A stretch of DNA of 42,369 nt, from positions 1-42,369 of the forward strand of contig NZ_JAFEWF010000018.1 of the NCBI RefSeq assembly GCF_017355835.1, written 5' to 3'. Made by a program: the position numbers and the translations under genes. Positions 28,601 to 35,128 of this stretch are shown piece by piece (within the stretch, counting starts at the first letter, position 1; each line of letters opens with the position of its first letter). This DNA comes from Desertivirga brevis. GTDB taxonomy: Bacteria; Bacteroidota; Bacteroidia; Sphingobacteriales; Sphingobacteriaceae. Under the pieces are notes generated by a model, which saw only the letters and a list, made by a program, of their open reading frames with translations, did no database searches and was not told the DNA's origin.

Positions 28601-28874
28601 CGGATAAGGAAAATTTTCCGTTGATATCGGTTACGGTTCCTGTTGAGGCTCCTTTAACTTTAACCGAAACACCAGGCAATGGAAGATTTTTCTCGTCAAG
28701 CACTACGCCTCCAATCGTTTTGTCAAGTGAATTGGTAATCAAAACCGGAGTTCTGGTAGGTTTAACCAGGCCTACATTTGCAACGGCGCCCAGTCTGGAC
28801 GCCATTAAAATGCTTACCAGGAGACAAGTATTTTTATACATTGTCTTAGATGTAAAAAGCTGTTTTTTCTTCAT
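25683..28874 (-). CDS. SusC-like TonB-dependent outer-membrane transporter (third pair)
   Basis: A 1063-residue SusC-family transporter. A signal sequence (about 1-33) is followed by a carboxypeptidase-regulatory domain (about 53-128, IGGVVLDEKNLPLPGVSV), the motif VVVVAYGTQRK (about 133-143), a plug with GNTNPLIVVDGIIRD, ISVLKDAAAVAPYGMGGANG and ITTKSG, and a barrel ending in Phe. The changed plug motif (APYGMGGANG in place of the usual AIYGARGANG) sets it apart from XusA. It is directly followed by its SusD partner. It lies downstream of the GH5-like gene on the same strand. No TTAACA tandem site or TAnnTTTG box was found in the 236 bases before it, so its control probably differs from the xus operon. 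Confidence 0.95.
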   Translation of the reverse strand: MKKKQLFTSKTMYKNTCLLVSILMASRLGAVANVGLVKPTRTPVLITNSLDKTIGGVVLDEKNLPLPGVSVKVKGASTGTVTDINGKFSLSVPDNNAVLVFSFIGYTTREVPVGGKTTFRINLSAENSVLSDVVVVAYGTQRKTSSTAAVSQVKGAEAAKSPTPNISGSIAGRVSGVSMRGNGGQPGQDNPSIYIRGVASTGNTNPLIVVDGIIRDNINQVDPNTIESISVLKDAAAVAPYGMGGANGVLLITTKSGVSGAPTISLNAYYGTQTPTVYPDMVNATEYMKIRNEAALNSGATTLPYAEDLINNYDELHAADPDKYPNSNFFRDVVDLHVPLQNYNFQLNGGTDKVKYFTGLGFYDQGGMFGNVGYKRYTYSLKTDVNATSTTKITASLNGSIERTSSTNEYIGNVIWASVKMQPTGAIRYSNGLPGAVTGISPLGLVNGGYANTRRNTLLTSIAVEQQLSFIKGLSVKGTFSFDPTQSTNKNWHLPITFYDINTTTTPYTFTKAIAGGPRTTLYQAYSQNENFTYQGIVNYNRTFGKHGVSGLFVAESRRNTNNYFNAARNNFAISVDELDLGSATKEDFDNGGGSGTGSQIGYVFRLGYNYDGKYLLEASGRQDGHYAFGPGKRFGFFPAVSAGWRISEETFFKERFGFIENLKLRGSWGRSGNLPYQNGNLALYQWLNGYTLGSNAYVFGASNIVQGAYVPVEANPNITWEIAEKTDIGFDLSLRQGLLNFEFDYFAEQRKNMLIPPTVTVPLEYGISLPLENAGIMKNRGVEFSVGSTRRFKNGMQAGLTGNFSYARNKLVQTFENASTYNNPNRRQTGRPLNTPFGYKSLGLFSTDDDVNKDGLINAADGYMVNQFNAELRPGDIRYADLNGDGQIDPEDQTVVGYPTYPQITYGFTPTFAWKGLDVSLFFQGAARLSLNVSNFQTVPFANNASNLSYEYYNNYWTPERQDAKYPRVTSAPTLNNSQYSDFYMMNTSYLRLKNLVVGYTLPGSISKKAGMKTARIYVSGQNVLTFSKLKYMDPEEAAVNTSGTYFYPNQKMYTLGLNVNF

Positions 28875-29031
28875 AAATAAACTGGTTGTTATATGAGCGA
28901 GTTCCTGGCCGCGGAAATGTTCTTTGCATCTTTGGATTTAAAGCACTGCATCACGTTGATATGTCGAAGCACAGGATTTAAGATGTTTTATAATAAATAC
29001 TACACTACTTTATCTGTTAACTTTTCAGTTA

Positions 29032-29055
29032 TCAAGACCCTTCTCAGGGTCTTGA
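29032..29055 (-). terminator. Perfect hairpin after the GH5-like gene
   Basis: TCAAGACCCT (29032-29041) pairs with AGGGTCTTGA (29046-29055) around a 4-nt loop, 10 bp without mismatch. It lies 56 nt beyond the stop of the GH5-like gene and 158 nt before susC. No strong U tract is present on either strand, so it could be a partial terminator or an RNA processing structure. Confidence 0.5.
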
Positions 29056-29110
29056 ATTTTACGGTATCTCCCTTATTAGTAAGTGCCTTACATGCAGAAA
29101 GCTGAAGGAC

Positions 29111-30523
29111 TTAATAGGTTAAGAAGGTCCATTGCTGGTTTTGATTAAAGGCGTCGGAAGACCATAAGTACAAAGGCTGCCCATTTGCACCACCATTGCC
29201 GCCATCAATGGAAAATCCCGGAGCGTTCCGCTTCTGCAGCCTGAAATTGCCGTTACCGGAACTGATTTTCTGCCACTGCTGATTTTGGTTGCTTACATCA
29301 CAGGTCCAACAATACACGGATTGTGCATTTGCACCACCATTCCCGCCATCGATGCAGTAGTTGGTATTCAATTTTTGGTAAACAAAGTAGCCTCCTCCTG
29401 CATCAATTTCCAGCCACTTCTGATTTATATTCTTAACGTCCCTGGTGTAGAGGTATATTTGCTGACCATTTGCACCGCCATTGCCTCCATCGACCGCGAA
29501 AGTGTTGGAGTTACTTTTGGTCATGTGTACAATCTTATTGTTTCCTAAAGGCCATGTCCCATAGTCTGGTTTCCATCTAAGCACGCTGCTTTCTACTGGT
29601 GTTTTGAACATAGCATTGTTTGCAAGTACATCAGCTACTGAGAGAAAATGGGTATAGGAAACACCCTGGTTTTCAAAGATTGTGGTTGTACTGATGTTTA
29701 CATTCCCGCTGCTGGTTTCTGGCTCTGTTACAACGACCGCAAAACCGGCATTTTTCAAAGCTGATATAGAAGCTGAAAACTCAGTATTGGTTACTCCGTA
29801 CCCATGTATCGCAACCCCTGCATTGGAGAGGTCGAGTCCCAGAGAGTTAATTTCTGAAATTGCAGCAGTATAGTTGCCGGGAACGCTGTAACTCATCAGC
29901 AGAATTGGGGTATTCGGAGCCTTGGAACGGATTAAATTAAAGGCGCTTTTCTCCATGTTTAAAGTGTTTGTATCGTACGGAGGTCCCCAGGCAAATGGCT
30001 CGTTCTGAATCTCGTAAATAACGTGGGGTTTATCCTTATACCTCGGTGCATAGAGGTTCCAGAAGGAATTGATGAAATCTAAATTGAATGATCCATTTTC
30101 ACTGCCGTTGCCGATGGTAAGTATTAGATATAAGCCTGTGTTGGCTGTAGCATTAACCACTGAATCGACCAGAGCAACCTTACCACCAGGAGAACCGCAA
30201 CTAGGGCACTCTGCATATAGGTGAATGGCATTCATACCGAGGTCTTTGATTTTTGCAATATCAGCCTGAGAAGGTACAGTGGTAAAAATGTCGCTGGAAA
30301 TAGCAAGTCCCCGTAGCAATTCCCCCTGGTCTGTTAAAAAAGTTCCGTTTGATTTTACCGGCCTTCCCCTTTGTGCAAGTACACCGGAGATCTTAGTCTT
30401 ATTGTTCATTGTTACCGGTGCTTCTTCCTTCAGTAACTCATTTTTGGAGCAGCTGCTTAGAATTGCCAAATTCAATGCAAGCGCGGCAATACGCATGCAT
30501 CTGTTTAAGTTTAAATGTTTCAT
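29111..30523 (-). CDS. GH5-like (clan A) glycoside hydrolase with ricin-type trefoil lectin
   Basis: A 470-residue lipoprotein (numbers below count from the upstream Met at 30532; the Met at 30523 gives a compact signal and is preferred). Lipobox LSSC is Cys28. The catalytic domain (about 55-320) is a clan A barrel, most like GH5: acid/base Glu178 in YEIQNEPFAW, a His in AIHGYG, and probable nucleophile Glu270 in AVVVTEPE. The C-terminal domain (about 330-473) is a ricin-B/CBM13-like trefoil with three repeats, each carrying DGGNGGAN and a QxW motif (near 371-373, 418-420 and 466-468). Substrate is unknown: xylan, mannan or beta-glucan all fit. It is the first gene before the third susC/susD on this strand, so it may be co-transcribed with them. 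Confidence 0.8.
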   Translation of the reverse strand: MKHLNLNRCMRIAALALNLAILSSCSKNELLKEEAPVTMNNKTKISGVLAQRGRPVKSNGTFLTDQGELLRGLAISSDIFTTVPSQADIAKIKDLGMNAIHLYAECPSCGSPGGKVALVDSVVNATANTGLYLILTIGNGSENGSFNLDFINSFWNLYAPRYKDKPHVIYEIQNEPFAWGPPYDTNTLNMEKSAFNLIRSKAPNTPILLMSYSVPGNYTAAISEINSLGLDLSNAGVAIHGYGVTNTEFSASISALKNAGFAVVVTEPETSSGNVNISTTTIFENQGVSYTHFLSVADVLANNAMFKTPVESSVLRWKPDYGTWPLGNNKIVHMTKSNSNTFAVDGGNGGANGQQIYLYTRDVKNINQKWLEIDAGGGYFVYQKLNTNYCIDGGNGGANAQSVYCWTCDVSNQNQQWQKISSGNGNFRLQKRNAPGFSIDGGNGGANGQPLYLWSSDAFNQNQQWTFLTY

Positions 30524-30532
30524 CGTTAACAT

Positions 30533-31506
30533 AGTTTATTGAATTAGTTGTTAGAATTTATAGCACTGCGTGATCAACTGGGTTATAAGGGAGAAACCGT
30601 AGCTTGTGCGCAGTATTTTTGGGTTAGTCTTTTACTCTGATTAATGTGTTTGTTGGTTAGCAAAAGCTGCAAGTGAATATGTACGGGGTGAAGAACTGTT
30701 CAATTGGTTAGTTATCCTGTCCTCTTACCGTAGCTACTTTTGGTCAGGGAGAGCGCATATCCGTTTCGCTTCTTCCAAGTAAGTAAAAGGGGTTCTGGCT
30801 GAGGGTTGCACAGCTAGTGTTGATTTTTCCGGGCACATAAGAAACAGGTTGTGTCGTTTCCAGCTCTTTGTTGTTTGTCTTCATAGATACATTGGCAAAG
30901 TCCTGAACAGTTGGTTCGCTTGAAGGCTGTCATTTAATCAAGCCTGGTAAAGGCGTTGCCTTTTATATAATTGATTTCTGTACTGCGAAGTACCTGAAGA
31001 TTTGTAAGTTTAGTTAGGACTATTCGTAAAGATTATCGACCGAATGTTAAAAGTTAGGGAATCGGGCTTATTATTCGAGAGATATTATCTTTAAGGCGAT
31101 TCGTTGGGATACTTGTAAAAGAAGCAGGAATGACCGTTTATAAATTTGCTCACCGGCACTAAAAGCCGAAGGTAATTGAAACTTAAAATTCCAGCAGTAA
31201 AATATCCATCTTTAACATTTATTCCGTGGGCTGATACTTAACTACCTAAAGGGCCATTTTTTTCACCATTAAGCGCTCAGGATATTACGCTAAACCCTGA
31301 GACCTTTTTATTCCGGCATCTGCGGAAGCCCTCACCGATTATTTTTCGATTTAACATTTCTTGCAATGTTTTTTACAGGTGTGGTAATGCAGGTTCTTAC
31401 ACTCCTATAAATTGCAGCCAGTAATAAAACCATTATAAACTTAATTTCCCCAGTTGCAAGTGAGGTAGATCTAGAAGCCAAGTGGAGTAATGTTGGGGTT
31501 TTTCCA
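30533..31506. other. Long divergent intergenic region between GH5-like and LamG genes
   Basis: A 974-base region with no credible gene. Facing the LamG gene it has TTAACA at 31212-31217 (single) and the tandem pair at 31351-31381. Facing the GH5-like gene it has TTAACATTCG on the minus strand (31050-31041), with a poor partner 20 bp away. An imperfect hairpin followed by T residues lies at 31276-31306 (CTCAGG/CCTGAG). A TATTTTTG box occurs at 30614-30621 on the plus strand but is almost 900 nt from the next gene and is probably chance. Confidence 0.5.
31351..31381 (+). promoter_or_regulatory. Candidate operator: 21-bp direct repeat before the LamG gene
   Basis: TTAACATTTC at 31351-31360 and TTTACAGGTG at 31372-31381 share TTnACA and start 21 bp apart. 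A -7-like TATAAATTG lies at 31406-31414, about 34-36 bp from the proximal copy. The second half-site and the -7 box are both imperfect. Confidence 0.35.
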
Positions 31507-32805
31507 ATGATAATTCAAACTAACATGAAACAATTCTACACTTCTTTAAAACGAGGAACAACTGCACTATTTGTTGCCTCGTCCTTGTTTATCAGGGTCC
31601 AATCCTTTGCTCAAATGCCTTCACCCCTGGTTCATTATAAATTTAATGGCAACACAAATGACGAAAAAGGAGGGAGTGCTGCAGTAGTCAGCGGAAATTC
31701 TTTATTTGTCGAGGGTGTCGAAGGCCAGGCTTTCAGATTTGATGGTACTAACTATATAACTTTGCCTGAAGGCATAATTAATCATCCTAATATAACCATC
31801 GCTACTGCGGTAAAGATAGAGCAGTATCAGAACTATAGCCGTGTTTTTGACTTTGGGAATGACACAGAAACGTTCTTTGCTTTTTACAGCTTAATAGGTT
31901 GGACTGCAGACCCGGGTGGTGCATTTCTTCCAGGGCTTTTCATGAAAAACAGTATCACAGGAGGAGAAAAAGGAGCTATTCCCTGGGGTCAGCCTCCCTA
32001 TTTGTTGGGTGATAATAAGTGGGTTTACCTGGTCTGTACAGTAGATGAAGGTGGTGTGGCAAAAGTCTATGTCAATGGAAGTCAGATCGCTGAAAATGCA
32101 AATGAGTTTAAAGCGGGAGTGAGGGCATTAGGAATAACAAAAAATAATTATCTGGGTAAATCACAGTTTGAATGGGATGGCCTTGCAAAGCAGGTAATAG
32201 ACGATTTTAGAATTTATGATAAGGTTTTGTCTCCAGCAGAAATCCAGGCTTTAAATGCAACAGTTTTGCCGGTTAAACTTTCCTCTTATGAAGCAAAATT
32301 AAACGCAAACGGTAATGTTGATTTAAGGTGGGCTACTGTTTCTGAATCCGGAAATGATTATTTTGTTATAGAAAGAAGTACAGACGGAGAAACTTTTGAA
32401 AAATTTGTCAGTGTGAAATCTAAGGGTGAAAAAGGTGGATTCTACTCAGCGACTGATGCGAGTCCTGCAAATGGACCTAATTATTACAGGTTGTCTCAGG
32501 TCGATAAAAATGGCGATACAAAAGTTGAAGGTATAAGATTAGTATCGTTGGGTCTGGGTAAAGAAGAAAAGCTTGTAGTTTATCCCAATCCTTTAGTAAA
32601 CAATACTCTTTCAATTCAGGTTCCTCCTGCTATAAAAACAAAAGATATTGATATTAAGGTGAGTGATCTGACTGGAAAAATAGTCTATAAAACAAAGATT
32701 GTAAGGGGAATGTCTGGTGTGGAAGTTTTGAATCTGGATTTATCTTCGGGCTTATATCTTTTAAAAGTAAATGACTCGTTTTCAACCAAGCTGTCCAAGG
32801 AGTAA
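31507..32805 (+). CDS. LamG/concanavalin-like protein with type IX secretion tail
   Basis: A 432-residue secreted protein. The signal peptide ends near SFAQ (residue 36); the internal Met at 31525 is a good alternative start. Residues about 40-245 form a LamG-type concanavalin-like sandwich (LVHYKFNGNTNDEKGG at the start, IDDFRIYDKVLSPAEIQALN at the end). A fibronectin-like linker follows (VDLRWATVSESGNDYFVIERS, about 271-291), then a type A sorting domain (about 355-432: VVYPNPL, VSDLTGKIVY, DLSSGLYLLKV). It should cross the outer membrane by the type IX system and stay on the cell surface or be released. No catalytic residues are evident; it could bind xylan or plant wall. It is the only type IX cargo in the window; the other surface proteins are lipoproteins. 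Confidence 0.85.
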   Translation: MIIQTNMKQFYTSLKRGTTALFVASSLFIRVQSFAQMPSPLVHYKFNGNTNDEKGGSAAVVSGNSLFVEGVEGQAFRFDGTNYITLPEGIINHPNITIATAVKIEQYQNYSRVFDFGNDTETFFAFYSLIGWTADPGGAFLPGLFMKNSITGGEKGAIPWGQPPYLLGDNKWVYLVCTVDEGGVAKVYVNGSQIAENANEFKAGVRALGITKNNYLGKSQFEWDGLAKQVIDDFRIYDKVLSPAEIQALNATVLPVKLSSYEAKLNANGNVDLRWATVSESGNDYFVIERSTDGETFEKFVSVKSKGEKGGFYSATDASPANGPNYYRLSQVDKNGDTKVEGIRLVSLGLGKEEKLVVYPNPLVNNTLSIQVPPAIKTKDIDIKVSDLTGKIVYKTKIVRGMSGVEVLNLDLSSGLYLLKVNDSFSTKLSKE

Positions 32806-32838
32806 CTTCCTGGCTGTTTGGGCAGATAGTTTATTTTT

Positions 32839-32876
32839 CATTGCGATAGAGACAATTAAAGGTCTTTATCGCGATG
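32839..32876 (+). terminator. Hairpin terminator after the LamG gene
   Basis: CATTGCGATAGAGAC (32839-32853) pairs with GTCTTTATCGCGATG (32862-32876), 15 bp with two G-U pairs and an 8-nt loop, starting 33 nt after the stop codon. No U tract follows. Confidence 0.65.
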
Positions 32877-33282
32877 AGGAATTTGAACGTTGATGAATTT
32901 TATAAGATTGCATGTGTTCCTTGAAGAACATAATCCGGGGAAAACCGGAAAAAGTTTTTTACGCCGTATTGTTGCATGCTGCTGTCCGGACAACTAATCC
33001 AATTGACCCTGACATTGTCATCAGCCAGGTTATCAAATCTGGCAACACCTTTATTTTCGAGCGGGCACTTCCTAAGTAAATTAACGAATCTTCAAGGTAT
33101 ACAGCGGGAATGACGAATTAGGTCTTTCATTAGTAGGTGGGGTTTACCGGATCATATATCCAAGTTGACTGACTTCTCCATAAAAGCGTATCAGAAACAC
33201 TAATTTTAAGTCATGCCACTCAGTTAACACTCCTCCTCCGATTTGTAATAAAGCCGATCTTCCATTTTCTACGGATTAGAGG

Positions 33283-33321
33283 AAAAAAAAATTCCCTGTT
33301 ACCATAAGGAGCAACAGGGAA
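33283..33321 (-). terminator. Terminator after GH43 copy B
   Basis: TTCCCTGTT (33292-33300) pairs with AACAGGGAA (33313-33321), and nine T residues follow on the minus strand (33291-33283). It lies 22 nt after the stop. The core CCCTGTTACC resembles the terminator of GH43 copy A at 21700-21734, fitting a duplication that included the 3' flank. Confidence 0.85.
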
Positions 33322-33343
33322 CAACCTTTAGAGAAAATATAAA

Positions 33344-35038
33344 TTAATTCTTCTTTGTGGCATAAAGGCCAATACAGGTACCAACAAAGCCTTGTGCCTT
33401 TTGAGTACTAAGGTTGGTCATGTCAGCACCGCCAGCCAAAGTTTGCCAAGTTTTACCATCTAAGCTATAGAGGAAATCACCCGCTCCTCCTTTGCCTTCT
33501 ACCTTCAACTTAACCGGAGTATTGGGCTTAATACCATCTAGGGGTTTGCTAGCCAGTACTTCCTTTTTGCCTTCTATCCGGTATAGTACTATGCTCTCTT
33601 TTCCGTCAATGATAGTCTTACCAAAAAGGAACTGATATTTCTCATTCTGAAACAAGACCAAGCCGGCAAAATCATTTTCGGATTTAGCAGTGTACTCTAC
33701 CTGAGTTTCGGCTGAAAAATTAGTGTGTTGCTGTCTTCTTAGAATGGCCGATGGTGATTGTGTTTCTTCCGTACTTATCGCCAGGGGAGTAATAGCAAGC
33801 TTACCATTATTCACCTTATAGAAATCCTGTTTTGGCGTACGAATAAAAATCCAGGAATGGTCTAGCTTATCTTTTTCAAAGTTTTCATTGTAGGTAAAAT
33901 TACCAGTTAAAGGCTGAGTCCCTGGTTTAAGATCCTTCTTGGATACGATTGTAGGAACCGGCTCTCCTTTTTTCAGGATAACAGGAAAATCGTTTTCCCA
34001 TGTAACGGGCAATAAGAAAGTTTCCCGACCTGTGTTAAATACGAAGTTATTGGTATATGGACGGGTTCCGAGAAATACTGCCCACCAGTCGCCCTTGGGC
34101 GTTTGTATCAGATCTGCGTGACCAGTGCAGGCTACTATGTTTTCCCGGTTCGGAGCTAAGTCTCTTTGCGTTAAAATAGGGTTTGTTTTTGCTGCCACGT
34201 AAGGTCCCCAGGGACTTTTACTGCGAAAAACAACCTCGGAATGACCGCTGTCTGTTCCCCCTTCTGCACACATTAAATAGTAATAACCGTTGATCTTGTA
34301 TAGGTGCGGACCTTCAATCCAAATCGGACGATCTTCCGGGCGCGCTCCACCCCTGAGTATTTCCTTGCTTTTTCCAATAGTCTTGCCTGTTGCTACATCA
34401 AATTCATGAATCCGGATACTCCGCTGCTGGTTCCAGTCGGGTCCATTTTCTGGTTCATCATTATGCACTATGTATGCTTTCCCGTCATCATCGAAGAGGA
34501 AGGAGGGGTCGATGTTCCTCACCTCGGGGAGCAGGACAGGCTCACTCCAGCCTTTTTCCGGATCTTTTGATGTTACATAGAAATTACCGATGCCACCGAT
34601 GTCGGTTGTAATCATATAGAAGGTATCGTTGGTGGGATTATAAGAGATGGCCGGTGCAAATATTCCGGAAGAAATACCTTGTTTTTCATTCAGACTAAGT
34701 TGCGAAGGCCTGTCCAGAACATGGCCTATTTGTTTCCAGTTCACCAGGTCCTTACTCTTGAAAATAGGTACACCAGGGAAGAAACCAAACGAAGAATTTA
34801 CAAGATAATAAGTGTCGCCTTTCCGGCAGACAGACGGGTCGGGATAATACCCTGCCACTATTGGGTTGTAGTATTGTTTCTTGTGGTCGATTCCCGTTTT
34901 AAACCGCTCGTCTTTGCCTTCGTATTTGAAGTAGTCAAATTGCGCAACCTCTGTTTGTTTCTGTCCCCATACAGGTTGGCACAGCAGCAGCGCTGCTGCA
35001 ATTGTAGGAATAAATACTGTTTTAATTACACTATGCAT
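33344..35038 (-). CDS. GH43 beta-xylosidase/alpha-L-arabinofuranosidase, periplasmic (copy B)
   Basis: A 564-residue GH43 enzyme very similar to the product of 21757-23499 along the whole mature protein, both ending GTCIGLYATKKN. Catalytic residues are the base Asp67 (GYYPDPS), Asp177 (NIDPSFLFD) and the acid Glu242 (IWIEGPHLY); a GH43_C2-type sandwich follows. The signal peptide differs: it ends VWGQ with no lipobox, so this copy should be soluble in the periplasm where copy A is membrane-anchored. It lies 90 nt downstream of the GH3 gene on the same strand, so the two are probably one operon. The two enzymes would finish arabinoxylan oligomers. Which of xylosidase or arabinofuranosidase activity dominates is not readable here. 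Confidence 0.95.
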   Translation of the reverse strand: MHSVIKTVFIPTIAAALLLCQPVWGQKQTEVAQFDYFKYEGKDERFKTGIDHKKQYYNPIVAGYYPDPSVCRKGDTYYLVNSSFGFFPGVPIFKSKDLVNWKQIGHVLDRPSQLSLNEKQGISSGIFAPAISYNPTNDTFYMITTDIGGIGNFYVTSKDPEKGWSEPVLLPEVRNIDPSFLFDDDGKAYIVHNDEPENGPDWNQQRSIRIHEFDVATGKTIGKSKEILRGGARPEDRPIWIEGPHLYKINGYYYLMCAEGGTDSGHSEVVFRSKSPWGPYVAAKTNPILTQRDLAPNRENIVACTGHADLIQTPKGDWWAVFLGTRPYTNNFVFNTGRETFLLPVTWENDFPVILKKGEPVPTIVSKKDLKPGTQPLTGNFTYNENFEKDKLDHSWIFIRTPKQDFYKVNNGKLAITPLAISTEETQSPSAILRRQQHTNFSAETQVEYTAKSENDFAGLVLFQNEKYQFLFGKTIIDGKESIVLYRIEGKKEVLASKPLDGIKPNTPVKLKVEGKGGAGDFLYSLDGKTWQTLAGGADMTNLSTQKAQGFVGTCIGLYATKKN

Positions 35039-35078
35039 AAGTCGTTTTGTATTTTATCTAAGTTTTTAGAAGGTATAT

Positions 35079-35104
35079 GCCCGGTATTCGCACGTCTCCC
35101 GGGC
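35079..35104 (-). promoter_or_regulatory. Inverted repeat in the GH3-GH43 junction
   Basis: GCCCGG (35079-35084) and CCGGGC (35099-35104) can pair across a 14-nt loop in the 90-nt gap between the GH3 stop and the GH43 start. It could damp expression of the second gene or stabilise processed ends. The stem is only 6 bp. Confidence 0.25.
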
Positions 35105-35128
35105 CAGTGTGTGTGTAGCCTTTTAGAT

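Larger units (their letters stand above)
32806..33343. other. Convergent gap between the LamG and GH43 copy B genes
   Basis: A 538-base gap between two genes that end towards each other. It has one terminator hairpin for each (32839-32876 and 33283-33321). Nothing else recognisable is seen. Confidence 0.5.

Noticed and set aside
30614..30621. TATTTTTG, a formal match to the -7 consensus
   Set aside because: It is almost 900 nt from the next plus-strand gene and has no good -33 element; probably chance.
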